Notes: a model not told the origin generated them from the sequence alone. Counted from the first letter of the stretch, positions 7,631 to 16,496 are shown. The stretch: DNA of 64,000 nucleotides from Oscillospiraceae bacterium (GCA_017545325.1 JAFWOX010000065.1:9362-73361); one strand, 5' to 3'. Translations and numbers: made by a program.

Positions 7631-8959
7631 TCAATACCGGATCATGTACCGCTCCAGCTCCCAATTGCTCACCCGGCTGCGGTACTGCTCCCATTCCCGG
7701 ATCTTGCCCTCGGTATACTGGGTGAAGACATGGTCTCCCAGGGCCTCCACCAGCACCGGGTCCGCCCGCAGCTCCTCCACGGCCTCGTTCAGCGTGCCGG
7801 GAAGGCTGCGGATGCCATGCTTCTTCCGGTCCTCCCGGCGCATGGCATAGATGTTTTCCGTGATCTCCGCCGGGGGCTCCAGCTTCCGCTCCATGCCGTC
7901 CAGCCCGGCGGCGAGGCACAGGGCCAGAGCCAGATAGGGATTGCAGCTGGGGTCCGGGCTCCGGAGCTCGGCCCGGGTGCTCTGCCCCCGGGCGGAGGGG
8001 ATGCGCACCAGGGCGCTGCGGTTGGAGGCGGACCAGGCCACATAGCAGGGCGCCTCGTAACCGGGCACCAGGCGCTTATAGGAGTTCACCAGGGGGTTCA
8101 GCACCGCACACATTCCCCGGATATGCTCCAGCTGGCCTGCGATGAAATGCCGGGCCTCCCGGGAGAGCTGCTTGGGCCCCTCCGGATCGAAAAACACGTT
8201 CCGCCCCTCCTTGAACAGGGACATGTTCACATGCATGCCGGAGCCGGCGATGCCGTAGATGGGCTTGGGCATGAAGGTGGCATGGAGGCCGTTCTTCTGG
8301 GCCAGGGTCTTCACCGTGAGCTTGAAGGTCATGATATTGTCCGCCGCCCGGAGGGCTTCGGCATACTTGAAATCGATCTCATGCTGACCTGCGGCACACT
8401 CATGGTGGGAGGCCTCGATCTCAAACCCCATTTTCTCCAGGGCCATGCAGATCTCCTGCCTCGTGCTCTCCCCATGGTCGATGGGGCCCAGGTCAAAGTA
8501 GCCCGCCTCGTCCCCGGTGCGGGTGGTGGGTTTGCCCTCCCCATCCGTCTCGAAGAAGAAGAACTCGCACTCCGGCCCCACGTTGAAGGTGTAGCCCAGG
8601 TCGGCGGCCCGCTTCAGGACCCGCTTCAGCACGCCCCGGGGATCCCCGAAGAAGGGGGTGCCATCCGGATTATATACATCGCAGATGAGCCGGGCCACCT
8701 TCCCGTTGGCGGTGATCCAGGGGAGGATGGTGAAGGTATCCAGATCGGGATACAGGTACTGGTCGGATTCATGGATCCGGGTAAACCCTTCGATGGAGCT
8801 GCCGTCAATGGCGATCTGGTTCGCCAGAGCCTTTTCCAGCTGGCTGTGGGAGATGGCCACGTTTTTCAGCTGGCCGAAGATATCCGTGAACTGCATGCGG
8901 ATAAACTCCACCTTCTCCGTCTCCACCAGGCGGAGGATGTCTTCCTTCGTATAACTCAT
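7631..8959 (-). CDS. glnA: Glutamine synthetase, type I
   Basis: Makes glutamine from glutamate, ammonia and ATP; central nitrogen assimilation. 442 residues, the usual GSI-alpha length. Visible features are the N-terminal beta-grasp ([14 protein letters not shown]), [13 protein letters not shown], the ATP/metal motif [24 protein letters not shown] and [12 protein letters not shown]. The C-terminus lacks the long insertion of the adenylylated GSI-beta forms, so feedback and GlnR-type control are more likely. The ATG is preceded by AAGGAGAG. A sigma-A promoter overlaps the promoter of the divergent membrane-protein gene. Confidence 0.96.
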   Translation of the reverse strand: MSYTKEDILRLVETEKVEFIRMQFTDIFGQLKNVAISHSQLEKALANQIAIDGSSIEGFTRIHESDQYLYPDLDTFTILPWITANGKVARLICDVYNPDGTPFFGDPRGVLKRVLKRAADLGYTFNVGPECEFFFFETDGEGKPTTRTGDEAGYFDLGPIDHGESTRQEICMALEKMGFEIEASHHECAAGQHEIDFKYAEALRAADNIMTFKLTVKTLAQKNGLHATFMPKPIYGIAGSGMHVNMSLFKEGRNVFFDPEGPKQLSREARHFIAGQLEHIRGMCAVLNPLVNSYKRLVPGYEAPCYVAWSASNRSALVRIPSARGQSTRAELRSPDPSCNPYLALALCLAAGLDGMERKLEPPAEITENIYAMRREDRKKHGIRSLPGTLNEAVEELRADPVLVEALGDHVFTQYTEGKIREWEQYRSRVSNWELERYMIRY

Positions 8960-9005
8960 ACCGATCTCTCCTTTGCTCCCCTTTGGGGCGATACCGGAAT
9001 AAAGC

Positions 9006-9035
9006 ATTATATCCGTTTGCGCCGAGACTTGTCAA
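9006..9035 (-). promoter_or_regulatory. Sigma-A promoter of glnA
   Basis: On the minus strand TTGACA, 18 bases, TATAAT, close to consensus. Its -35 box shares bases with the -35 box of the plus-strand promoter of the next gene. Confidence 0.85.
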
Positions 9036-9057
9036 TCATCTGCCTTTCCTGTATACT
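9029..9057 (+). promoter_or_regulatory. Sigma-A promoter of the YczE-like gene
   Basis: TTGTCA, 17 bases, TATACT. The -35 elements of this promoter and of the glnA promoter overlap on opposite strands, so only one can be bound at a time. Confidence 0.78.
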
Positions 9058-9111
9058 GTTTATCGGTTTTCCTCGGGATACCGAACACATTTCGATCTTA
9101 AGGAGGTCCCT

Positions 9112-9759
9112 ATGACCATACCCGGCCTGAAGCGCAGCCTCATGTACGTTTTCTCTCTGGCCATCCTGGCCCTGGGGATCACCCTGAACACCAAGACCCA
9201 GCTGGGGGTCTCCCCCATCGTTTCGGTGCCGTACTGCATCTCTCAGCTGGCGTCGCTTCCCCTGGGGCTCACCACCTTTGTCCACTATCTGCTGCTGATC
9301 CTGCTGCAGAAGCTGCTGCTGGGGAAAGCTTTCCCGCCCCTCCAGTATCTTCAGATCCTGTGCAGCCTGGTGACCAGTCTGTTCATCCAGGGCTGGGACA
9401 TGCTGCTCCCCCTGTTCGAGCCGGTATGGGCCAGGATCCTCGTCCTGTTCGCCGCCATTTTCATCACCGGACTGGGAGCCAGCCTCTCCCTGGCCATGGA
9501 CATCGTTCCCAACCCGGCGGACGGCCTGGCCGACGCCGTGGGCCGGAGGATCCGGCGGGATGTGGGGATGGGAAAAAACCTCATCGATTTTGTGAGCGTG
9601 GCGATCTCCCTCGCCCTCGGCCTCCTGCTGGCCCATCGGATCCTGGGCGTGGGCCTGGGCACCGTCGCCGCAGTGCTCCTCACCGGCCGGGTCTATGCCC
9701 TGGTCCATCATCGCTCCCTGGACCTGGCCAGGCAGCTCAAACAGGCCGAACGGGCTTGA
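9112..9759 (+). CDS. YczE/YitT-like integral membrane protein
   Basis: Predicted inner-membrane protein of 215 residues with about five or six hydrophobic helices. The N-terminal SLAILALGITLNTKTQLGVSP and the later GLGASLSLAMDIVPNPADGLAD resemble the YczE/DUF6198 group of uncharacterised Firmicute membrane proteins, some near regulators or siderophore genes. The start is fixed by AAGGAGG five bases ahead. It is divergent from glnA with overlapping promoters, a possible regulatory link. Biochemical role unknown. Confidence 0.75.
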   Translation: MTIPGLKRSLMYVFSLAILALGITLNTKTQLGVSPIVSVPYCISQLASLPLGLTTFVHYLLLILLQKLLLGKAFPPLQYLQILCSLVTSLFIQGWDMLLPLFEPVWARILVLFAAIFITGLGASLSLAMDIVPNPADGLADAVGRRIRRDVGMGKNLIDFVSVAISLALGLLLAHRILGVGLGTVAAVLLTGRVYALVHHRSLDLARQLKQAERA

Positions 9760-9784
9760 CAAGCCGCCGGCTCCCGTTTATGAT
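9756..9784 (+). promoter_or_regulatory. Sigma-A promoter of the CDP-alcohol phosphotransferase gene
   Basis: TTGACA, 17 bases, TATGAT, starting inside the end of the preceding gene. It places the transcript start near 9791, which decides the start codon of the next gene. Confidence 0.78.
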
Positions 9785-9833
9785 TGCCTGGGTCATGTCA
9801 GTTATTCCGGATTGGAAGGAGGCGCAGAAGGCC

Positions 9834-10364
9834 TTGCATGTTACCATACCCGACATTTTCACTTTTTTCCGCATGATCTGCGCCGTCATCCTGCCCTTCC
9901 TCGCCCCGCTGAGCCCGGCCTTCCTGATCATCTACGGCGTCAGCGGCGTGAGCGACATGCTGGACGGATACCTGGCCCGGAAGCTGGGGCAGTCCAGCGA
10001 ATGGGGCGCGAAGCTGGACAGCACCGCAGACCTGCTGCTTTACACCATCGCCCTCTCCCTGCTCATCCCCATTCTGCGGGCCATCCTTCCCGGCTGGTTC
10101 TGGTGGCTCGTGGGGGCTGCGCTGCTCCTTCGCCTTGCCTGCTATTTCCTCTCGGCGGTGAAGTTCCACCGCTTTGCCTCGGAGCATTCCCTGCTGAACA
10201 AGCTCACCAGCATCCTGATCTTCCCCGTGCCCTTTCTCATGCGGCTGAGCTTCTTTGTCTGGTATGCGGTTCTGGTCTGCCTGGTCGCCTGCATTGCCGC
10301 CGTCCAGGAGCTGGGGATCCACCTCCGCCGCCCGGCGAGGACAGGGGACCGGGAGGAAGACTGA
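9834..10364 (+). CDS. CDP-alcohol phosphatidyltransferase family protein
   Basis: Membrane enzyme that transfers a phosphatidyl group from CDP-diacylglycerol to an alcohol, as in phosphatidylglycerophosphate synthase. 176 residues. The full signature D-x2-DG-x2-AR-x8-G-x3-D-x3-D is present as DMLDGYLARK...GAKLDSTAD, with several hydrophobic helices around it. The TTG start (LHVTIPDIFTFFR) is preferred because AAGGAGG lies 12 bases upstream and because the in-frame ATG at 9780 falls inside the promoter -10 box; the ATG at 9795 would be nearly leaderless. The accepted alcohol cannot be told. Confidence 0.83.
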   Translation: MHVTIPDIFTFFRMICAVILPFLAPLSPAFLIIYGVSGVSDMLDGYLARKLGQSSEWGAKLDSTADLLLYTIALSLLIPILRAILPGWFWWLVGAALLLRLACYFLSAVKFHRFASEHSLLNKLTSILIFPVPFLMRLSFFVWYAVLVCLVACIAAVQELGIHLRRPARTGDREED

Positions 10365-10424
10365 GGGATCCTTCCCGCCGGGGGCGGATCCTTGGGGAAA
10401 TTTTCCGAAATTCCGCCGGAAGCC

Positions 10425-10453
10425 TTGCAATTCCAACGTTTTCGTGTCATTAT
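10425..10453 (+). promoter_or_regulatory. Possible promoter of the HU gene
   Basis: TTGCAA, 17 bases, CATTAT; the -10 box matches consensus at four positions. The roughly 100-base leader to the HU start contains short GC-rich hairpins. Confidence 0.45.
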
Positions 10454-10561
10454 AGGTTCAGGAACCGGAGGCTGCGGAGCCCTGTATCCAACGTTCTCCG
10501 CTCGGTCGGAAAAACCCAGGCCCCGTTGGGGTACTATCTTTAGATATGGGAGAGACAGAAA

Positions 10562-10861
10562 ATGACCAAGACAGAACTCATCGAGAAGATCGCCGCTGAG
10601 ACCGGTCTCACCAAGAAGGACGCCGGCGCTGCCTTCGGCGCCACCGTCACCGCCATCACCGCCGCCCTGGCCGACGGCGACAAGGTCACCGTTCCCGGCT
10701 TCGGCACCTTCGAGGTCCGTGCCCGGAAGGCCCGCACCGGCAAGAACCCCCGCACCGGTGAGGCCGTGAAGATTCCTGCCTGCAAGGTCCCCGCGTTTAA
10801 GGCCGGCAAGGGTCTGAAGGAAGCTGTCGCCGTGAAAAAGGGCGGACGGAAAAAGAAATAA
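10562..10861 (+). CDS. hup: HU-family DNA-binding protein
   Basis: Nucleoid protein that bends DNA as a dimer. 99 residues, with the N-terminal helices MTKTELIEKIAAETGLTKKDA, the saddle motif VPGFGTFEVRARKARTGKNPRTGE on the DNA-binding arm, and a basic tail ending KKGGRKKK. The tail is slightly longer and more basic than in the 90-residue Bacillus HBsu. The ATG follows GGGAGAGACAG. It is monocistronic with a strong terminator. Codon use is strongly biased towards C-ending codons, as expected for a very highly expressed gene. Confidence 0.96.
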   Translation: MTKTELIEKIAAETGLTKKDAGAAFGATVTAITAALADGDKVTVPGFGTFEVRARKARTGKNPRTGEAVKIPACKVPAFKAGKGLKEAVAVKKGGRKKK

Positions 10862-10879
10862 GCGTTCCCGGATTTCAGC

Positions 10880-10917
10880 CTTCCGGGGCGGCTGTGCCGC
10901 CCCGGAAGCTTTTTATT
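10880..10917 (+). terminator. Terminator of hup
   Basis: 13-bp perfect stem CTTCCGGGGCGGC/GCCGCCCCGGAAG with a TGT loop, then CTTTTTATTT. The T-tract overlaps the last codon of the convergent sfsA. Confidence 0.93.
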
Positions 10918-11575
10918 TCCGGATCTCCAGGGAATCCGGCTCCACGGCGCAGGGCAGGTGAAGGACTTCCACCCCCGCCGTCTCCGCCTCCTCCAGCGCC
11001 AGGGCAAAAGCCGGGTCCGTCTCCCGGTTGGGCAGGACCTGCCCTACCCCCGGCAGCGCGATGACGAAGGCCAGGATGCAGGCCCAGCCCTCCCGCCGGG
11101 CGGCGGTCAGCTCTCGGAGATGCTTCGTTCCCCGAAGGGTGGGGGCATCCGGAAACCAGCCGACGCCGCCGCGCTCCAGGGTGCAGCCCTTTACCTCCAG
11201 CAGAATGCGCCTCTCCCCCCGCTCCAGGCAGAAATCCACCCGGGAGGCGCCGTAGGGATACTCCGGGCGGATCCGGGTCAATCCGGGGATGCCTCCCCCC
11301 TCCAGCCATTCCCGAACCACTCGGTTGGGGGCCTGACTATCGATATTCACCCAGCCCAGGCCGGGCTTCTGCACCGTCACCAGATCCCAGGCGGTCTTCC
11401 GCCCGTGCCCCTCCCCTGCCGCCAGGATCACCCGGGCTCCGGGAAGGAGCAGCTCCCGGCAGCGGCCGGTGTTCTTCACATGTACCGTTTCCCGTCTTCC
11501 CTCCAGCTCCACCTCCGCCACAAAACGGTTGGGCCGGGCGAGGAAGACGGCTTCCCGGGTCAGGGGATAGATCAT
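10913..11575 (-). CDS. sfsA: SfsA family protein (sugar fermentation stimulation homologue)
   Basis: 220 residues, the normal family size. The N-terminal OB-like part has the family motif RPNRFVAEVELEG and CRELLLPG, and the C-terminal restriction-endonuclease-like part has RVDFCLE, LLEVKGCTL and FPDAPTLRGTKHLREL. The nuclease-like motif D...E-x-K is intact. The cellular role is not settled; SfsA affects maltose metabolism genes in E. coli and has been suggested to bind DNA. The ATG has AAGGAG ahead; an upstream in-frame ATG at 11632 lies within the promoter spacer. Confidence 0.9.
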   Translation of the reverse strand: MIYPLTREAVFLARPNRFVAEVELEGRRETVHVKNTGRCRELLLPGARVILAAGEGHGRKTAWDLVTVQKPGLGWVNIDSQAPNRVVREWLEGGGIPGLTRIRPEYPYGASRVDFCLERGERRILLEVKGCTLERGGVGWFPDAPTLRGTKHLRELTAARREGWACILAFVIALPGVGQVLPNRETDPAFALALEEAETAGVEVLHLPCAVEPDSLEIRK

Positions 11576-11620
11576 GGCCGTCTCCTTCTTTGCCGATGCT
11601 TCATCTTTCAAACGAAAAGG

Positions 11621-11649
11621 ATTGTATGCCATTTTCGGACAAATGTAAA
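11621..11649 (-). promoter_or_regulatory. Sigma-A promoter of sfsA
   Basis: On the minus strand TTTACA, 17 bases, TACAAT. Confidence 0.7.
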
Positions 11650-11700
11650 TGGATTTCGGGGCAATTCAACAGAATGCCCCTTCCCATCAGCCCCCATATA

Positions 11701-11709
11701 TGGTATACT
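11701..11709 (+). promoter_or_regulatory. Extended -10 promoter of the SLH protein gene
   Basis: TGGTATACT, an extended -10 element, with only a poor -35 (TTCCCA) 17 bases upstream. Confidence 0.5.
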
Positions 11710-11745
11710 ACGAAGTAAGTAATACGCTCTATGGGAGTGATCCGC

Positions 11746-13173
11746 ATGAAACGCTGCATTGCTGCCCTGCTGATCCTGTGCCTGCTCCTGGCCTGTCCCC
11801 GCGCCCTGGCGGCGGATGAGCCTCCGGCGGAGCCGGAAACGGAGACCGCGGGGGAAGCCCTGCCGGAGACGGATAAGGGGGAAGGAGCGCCTCCCGCATC
11901 CGAGTCCGGCGGAGCCGGGGAAGAAGCGCCTCCCGCGCCGGAGCCCGAGGGCTCCGGGGAAGAGGCAGGAGAGGCCGCAGATGCCCAAGGGGAAGCCGGA
12001 AAACCGGAAGAGGCCGGAACCGGAGCGGAGGAACCGGAGGAGACCGGGAAGGGGCCGGAGGAACCCGCGGAGGAAGGCTATCTCCCCGGCCAGTTCACCG
12101 ACGTGGACGAGACCCGCTGGTACGGCACGGAGGGCCAGGGGGTCATCCGCCTGGTCTGGGAGCTGGGCCTGATGAACGGCATGGGGAACGGGACCTTCCT
12201 GCCGGAGGGCTCCCTGCGCATATGCGAGGCGGTAAAGCTTGCCGCCGTTATCCGCAGCCGCGCCCTGGGGGACGGTGCGGAATTCGTCCCGGACCAGCCC
12301 TGGTATAAGCCCTATGTGGATTATGCCGAAGGGGAGGGCATCCTGCAGCCCGGGGAATTCGCCGACCGGATGGGCGAGAGCATCACCCGGGGCGAGCTGG
12401 CCCATATTCTGGCCGCCGCGCTGCCGGAGTCGGAGCTGCCCCATATCAACGCCATTTTTGCCATCCCGGATGTGATCAGCCTGGAGGCGGAGCCCACCGG
12501 GCACTGGCAGGAGATCCTTACGCTCTACCGGGCCGGGGTCATGCTGGGGGACGGCGTCACCCACGCCTATCGTCCAGGGGACCGGATCACCCGGGCGGAG
12601 ACCGCCGCCGCGGCGGTGCGCATGGCCCTGCCGGAGCAGAGGAAGCGCCTGGAGCTTCTGCCCCTGAGCGGAGCCTCCCGTCCCCTGTGGGAGGCGGCGA
12701 TCCAGCGGGATAATGAGGCGGTCCTCAGTCTGGGCTATCACCCCTGGGCGGAGTTCTTCGCCTTCGTGGGGGAAGAACAGGCGGAGGAAGCCGCCGATCT
12801 CTGCCTCTCCCTGGACCGGGACGAATCCCTGGGTTACCCCATCTACGGGGAGGAGGGCAGCCGGATCCTGGCGGTGTATCCCCGGTTCACCATAGAATAC
12901 CTGATCGCGGATCGGGATCCCCAGGGCATGTACGTTCTGCGTCTGGAGGGCCGGGATAAGGGCCTGACGGACAGCCATGGCGTCAAAATGGGGACCTCGC
13001 TCAGGAAGCTCCTGGCGGCCTTCCCGGAGACGGAGCTCAGCCGGGAGGGCGGCGATGCGGACGTCGTCTGGTACTCCTGCTCCTTCGGCGACCCGGCGGT
13101 GGAATACCGCTACGGCGTAGGCTGGGACGGGTATGTGATCTCCCTCTCCATGGCCATCTCGGAGAGCGCTTGA
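11746..13173 (+). CDS. Secreted SLH-domain surface protein
   Basis: Predicted cell-surface protein of 475 residues held to the wall by S-layer homology domains. Residues 1-23 are a signal peptide ending ALA. Residues 24-115 are an acidic Pro/Glu/Gly-rich linker. Three SLH units follow (FTDVDETRWYGTEG...NGTFLPEGS, then PDQPWYKPYVDYA...ITRGELAH, then TGHWQEILTLYRAG...DRITRAETAAA), up to about residue 295. The remaining 180 residues are an unrecognised globular domain. The start is chosen for the signal peptide and GGGAGTGA in front. It is a single gene between its own promoter and terminator. Confidence 0.85.
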   Translation: MKRCIAALLILCLLLACPRALAADEPPAEPETETAGEALPETDKGEGAPPASESGGAGEEAPPAPEPEGSGEEAGEAADAQGEAGKPEEAGTGAEEPEETGKGPEEPAEEGYLPGQFTDVDETRWYGTEGQGVIRLVWELGLMNGMGNGTFLPEGSLRICEAVKLAAVIRSRALGDGAEFVPDQPWYKPYVDYAEGEGILQPGEFADRMGESITRGELAHILAAALPESELPHINAIFAIPDVISLEAEPTGHWQEILTLYRAGVMLGDGVTHAYRPGDRITRAETAAAAVRMALPEQRKRLELLPLSGASRPLWEAAIQRDNEAVLSLGYHPWAEFFAFVGEEQAEEAADLCLSLDRDESLGYPIYGEEGSRILAVYPRFTIEYLIADRDPQGMYVLRLEGRDKGLTDSHGVKMGTSLRKLLAAFPETELSREGGDADVVWYSCSFGDPAVEYRYGVGWDGYVISLSMAISESA

Positions 13174-13187
13174 ATCGATCTGGCTAT

Positions 13188-13224
13188 GCGGTACCGGTTT
13201 TTCCGGTACCGCCCTTTTTCTTTT
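13188..13224 (+). terminator. Terminator of the SLH protein gene
   Basis: 10-bp stem GCGGTACCGG/CCGGTACCGC with a TTTTT loop, then CCTTTTTCTTTT. Confidence 0.9.
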
Positions 13225-13249
13225 CATGAGCAGGGAGTTATGGTATAAT
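13221..13249 (+). promoter_or_regulatory. Promoter of the GTPase-nuclease fusion gene
   Basis: TTTTCA, 17 bases, and an extended -10 TGGTATAAT; the start codon lies 40 bases further on. Confidence 0.7.
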
Positions 13250-13289
13250 CCTTTCGAATTTTCCCTTTGCCGGAGAGGAGGCGCTTCCA

Positions 13290-15905
13290 ATGATCGAAAC
13301 CGGTCAGCAGCCGGGAAAACAGCTCACCCTGGGCCTTCTCGCCCATGTGGACGCGGGAAAGACCACCCTGGCGGAGGCCATCCTCTATACCACCGGCAGG
13401 CTCCGGCAGCCCGGCCGGGTCGACCGGGGGGATACGGCCATGGACACCCATGAGCTGGAACGGAGCCGGGGCATCACCATCTTCCTCAGCCAGGCCCAGT
13501 TCCGCCTGGGGGACTGGACCGTCAGTCTTCTGGACACCCCCGGCCACGTGGACTTTTCCAGCGAAACGGAGCGGGTGCTCCAGGTGCTGGACGGGGCCAT
13601 TCTGGTGATCAGCGGGCTGGACGGGGTCCAGGCCCATACCCGCACCCTCTGGCGGCTGCTGGAGCACTACCGGGTGCCGGTATATCTCTTTGTGACGAAG
13701 ATGGATTTCGCCCGGCGCAGCCGGGAAGAGCTGCTGGCGGAGCTGCAGCGGGAGCTGAGCCCCGCCTGTCTGGAATACGGCTCCGCCGCCCTGGAGGAGC
13801 AGGCGGCCATGGAGAGCGAGGAGCTGCTGGAGGCGTATCTGAAAACCGGGACCCTGCCCGGCGGGGCGGTCGCCAAAAGCGTACAGGCCCGGCATATCTT
13901 CCCCTGCTGGTTCGGCTCCGGGCTGAAGCTCACGGGGGTGGAGGACTTCCTCCTGGGGATGGAGGAATGCTTCATTTCCCGGACCTGGCCCGAGGCCTTC
14001 GGCGCCCGGGTATTCAAGATCAGCCATGACTCCCAGGGGAACCGGCTCACCTGGCTGAAGCTCACGGGAGGCCGTCTGAGGATAAAGGACAGCCTCCGGG
14101 TGGGGGATACGGCGGAGAAGGTGGATCAGATCCGCCTGTATACGGGCAGCCGCTTCCTTCCGGCGGAGACCGTCCTGCCCGGCGGGATCTGCGCCGTGAC
14201 GGGCCTCAGCCGCACCCGGGAGGGCCAGGGGCTGGGGATCGAGCGCCTGGGCTCCGCCCCCAGGCTGGAGCCGGTGATGCGATACCGCATCCTGCTTCCC
14301 GAGGGGGAGGATCCGGCGGCGATGCTCCGGAAGCTGCGCCAGCTGGAGGAAGAGGATCCCCAGCTGCGGCTGGAATACGACTCCGCCCTGGGGGAGATCG
14401 GCGTCAGCCTCATGGGGGAGGTGCAGGCGGAGATCCTGAAAAGCCTCATCGCCCGGCGCTTCGGCGCAGAGGTGGAGCTGGACCGGGGGCGGGTGCTCTA
14501 TAAGGAAACCATCGCCGGAAAGGTGGAGGGGGTGGGCCACTATGAGCCCCTGCGGCACTATGCGGAGGTCCATCTGATCCTGGAACCCCTGCCCCGGGGC
14601 AGCGGCCTGCAGTTCGCCTCCGCCTGCAGCGAGGACGCCCTGGACCGGAACTGGCAGCGGCTGATCCTCACCCATCTGGGGGAAAAGACGCATCTGGGGG
14701 TGCTCACCGGCTCCCCCATCACAGATATGCGCATCACCCTGGCCGCGGGCCGGGCCCATCTGAAGCATACGGAGGGGGGCGACTTCCGCCAGGCCACCTA
14801 CCGGGCGGTGCGGCAGGGCCTGATGCAGGCCAGGGGCGTGCTGCTGGAGCCCTGGTATGCCTTCCGCCTGGAGCTGCCTCCGGAGCAGCTGGGCAGGGCG
14901 ATCTACGATATCCGCGCCCGCCATGGCACCCTGGAGTCCCCCGGGGAGGCGGGGGACATGGTCCTCCTCCGGGGCCGCGCCCCGGTGACGGGGCTGAACG
15001 GCTATGCCGCCCAGGTGGCGGCCTACACCGGCGGCCGGGGAAGGCTCACCCTGGAGCAGGACGGCTATGACCTCTGCGCCGATCCGGAGGCGGCGATCGA
15101 GGCAGCGGGCTACGACCCGGAGCGGGATACGGAAAACACCCCGGATTCCGTCTTCTGCGCCCATGGCGGCGGCTTCACGGTGAAATGGGACCGGGTGAAG
15201 GACTACATGCATCTGGAAAGCTGCCTGAAGGAGCCCCGGCCCGCCGTTCCCCGGCTGAACCGGCAGAACCTCCAGATCGACGAAAAGGAGCTGGAGGCCA
15301 TCCTCCTGCGGGAGTTCGGCCCCATCCGCCGTCCCCAGTACCGCCGCCCGCCCTCGGCGGCGGTAGCGGCGGAGGAGCCCGTGGTGATCCAGCCGAAAAA
15401 GCTCTGGTACATCGTGGACGGATACAACGTGATCTTCGCCTGGGCGGATCTGCGGAGCCTTGCGGAGCGGGAGCTGGAGGACGCCCGGGAAAGGCTCATG
15501 CGCCTTCTGGTGAATTTCGCCGCCTACACCCGGTATGAGGTGGTGCTGGTGTTCGACGGCTACCGGGTCCCCCGGAACCGGGGGGAAAAGCTGGATTACC
15601 ACGGCATCCGGGTGGTGTACACGGAGGAAAACGAGACGGGGGACGCCTATATCGAGCGGCTTGTCCACGAGATCGGAAAGAACGAGCAGGTCCGGGTGGT
15701 CACCTCCGACGGGCTGATCCGTCTGGCGGCCGCCCGCTCCGGGGTGCTCCGCCTCTCCGCCGGGGACTTCGAGGAGGAGGTCAGCCGGGTCAGCCGGGAG
15801 CTGGGCGAGCTGCTGAAAAAGCAGACCGCCTCCCCCAGCCGGGTGGGGGAGGCGGCCAGGATCACGGCTCTGCAGCCGGATCCGTCCGAGGATCAGGGAT
15901 CATAG
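13290..15905 (+). CDS. TetM-like translational GTPase fused to a Rae1/YacP NYN ribonuclease domain
   Basis: 871 residues. Residues 1-650 are an EF-G-like ribosomal protection GTPase: G1 HVDAGKTT at 19-26, switch RGIT ending at residue 63, DTPGH at 82-86, and G4 as TKMD at 136-139 instead of NKxD. Domains II to V follow in the Tet(M) order. After a linker of about 50 residues, residues 702-845 are an NYN/PIN-like domain with DGYN at 710-713, EENETGD at 779-785 and TSD at 805-807, closely matching B. subtilis Rae1 (YacP), which cleaves mRNA in the ribosomal A site. Inference: a one-chain ribosome-rescue or A-site cleavage factor rather than an acquired tetracycline resistance gene. It is chromosomal, monocistronic and has normal GC. 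The start has GAGAGGAGG ahead. Confidence 0.9.
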   Translation: MIETGQQPGKQLTLGLLAHVDAGKTTLAEAILYTTGRLRQPGRVDRGDTAMDTHELERSRGITIFLSQAQFRLGDWTVSLLDTPGHVDFSSETERVLQVLDGAILVISGLDGVQAHTRTLWRLLEHYRVPVYLFVTKMDFARRSREELLAELQRELSPACLEYGSAALEEQAAMESEELLEAYLKTGTLPGGAVAKSVQARHIFPCWFGSGLKLTGVEDFLLGMEECFISRTWPEAFGARVFKISHDSQGNRLTWLKLTGGRLRIKDSLRVGDTAEKVDQIRLYTGSRFLPAETVLPGGICAVTGLSRTREGQGLGIERLGSAPRLEPVMRYRILLPEGEDPAAMLRKLRQLEEEDPQLRLEYDSALGEIGVSLMGEVQAEILKSLIARRFGAEVELDRGRVLYKETIAGKVEGVGHYEPLRHYAEVHLILEPLPRGSGLQFASACSEDALDRNWQRLILTHLGEKTHLGVLTGSPITDMRITLAAGRAHLKHTEGGDFRQATYRAVRQGLMQARGVLLEPWYAFRLELPPEQLGRAIYDIRARHGTLESPGEAGDMVLLRGRAPVTGLNGYAAQVAAYTGGRGRLTLEQDGYDLCADPEAAIEAAGYDPERDTENTPDSVFCAHGGGFTVKWDRVKDYMHLESCLKEPRPAVPRLNRQNLQIDEKELEAILLREFGPIRRPQYRRPPSAAVAAEEPVVIQPKKLWYIVDGYNVIFAWADLRSLAERELEDARERLMRLLVNFAAYTRYEVVLVFDGYRVPRNRGEKLDYHGIRVVYTEENETGDAYIERLVHEIGKNEQVRVVTSDGLIRLAAARSGVLRLSAGDFEEEVSRVSRELGELLKKQTASPSRVGEAARITALQPDPSEDQGS

Positions 15906-15919
15906 GGATACGTACGCCC

Positions 15920-16405
15920 TTATTCCTTCTCCTGATCCATGGTGCGCTTGGCATAATAGGTGGGATTCATGGAGACGGAGAAATGCAGGATGGGCCTGCG
16001 CAGCTCCAGGATGGACAGGGGCAGATGCTTCATCCCCGCGGGCATGAAGATGATGGAGCTGCGGGTGAGGCGGTGGAGCTCGCCGTTGATGCCGATCTCG
16101 ATAACGCCGCCCAGGTCGTACTTATCGTTGGGGTCGGAGCCCAGGAAGCCCACCAGCTCATCAAAATCATGGGTATGCTCCTCATGATAGGGCAGAGGCC
16201 GGAAATCCGGCGCATGGACGTACCAGGTGGTATTCATCTGGAAGGCGCCGGGGACCATATGACTGTCCATATACAGGAGCCGGTCGCCCCATTTCTTGTA
16301 GACCTCGTTGAAGGGGTTATTGCCGGTGAACATGGGAGAAAGCTCCTGCACGATCTGGCAGCCGTACTGCCCCTCGGTATTCATCACAAAGTTTTCGTTC
16401 TCCAT
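15920..16405 (-). CDS. Cupin-fold protein of unknown function
   Basis: 161 residues, soluble. The sequence HEEHTHDFDELVGFLGSD supplies the His/Glu set of a cupin metal site, and FMPAGMKHLPLSI supplies the second cupin motif with its His. The N-terminal part (GNNPFNEVYKKWGDRLLYMDS) is not recognised. There is no pathway context, since its neighbours are a fusion GTPase and a DUF4430 protein. The ATG has AAAGGAAG ahead and a near-consensus promoter. A sugar or small-acid binding or isomerase role is possible but not supported by specific motifs. Confidence 0.75.
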   Translation of the reverse strand: MENENFVMNTEGQYGCQIVQELSPMFTGNNPFNEVYKKWGDRLLYMDSHMVPGAFQMNTTWYVHAPDFRPLPYHEEHTHDFDELVGFLGSDPNDKYDLGGVIEIGINGELHRLTRSSIIFMPAGMKHLPLSILELRRPILHFSVSMNPTYYAKRTMDQEKE

Positions 16406-16467
16406 CGCTGATCTTCCTTTCCCGGAGCGGTCCCGTATCCCGGGCCGCAGACAGATATTGTTACGGT

Positions 16468-16496
16468 ATTATATCTGCATTTTCCCGCGTTGGCAA
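16468..16496 (-). promoter_or_regulatory. Sigma-A promoter of the cupin gene
   Basis: On the minus strand TTGCCA, 17 bases, TATAAT; the leader is about 55 bases. Confidence 0.83.

Noticed and set aside
9780..9833. Upstream ATG starts for the CDP-alcohol phosphotransferase
   Set aside because: The ATG at 9780 overlaps the promoter -10 box and the one at 9795 would be nearly leaderless; the TTG at 9834 has a proper AAGGAGG.
13290..15905. Annotation as an acquired tetracycline resistance gene
   Set aside because: Composition is native, no mobile element is near, and the C-terminal Rae1-like domain points to a chromosomal ribosome-associated factor.
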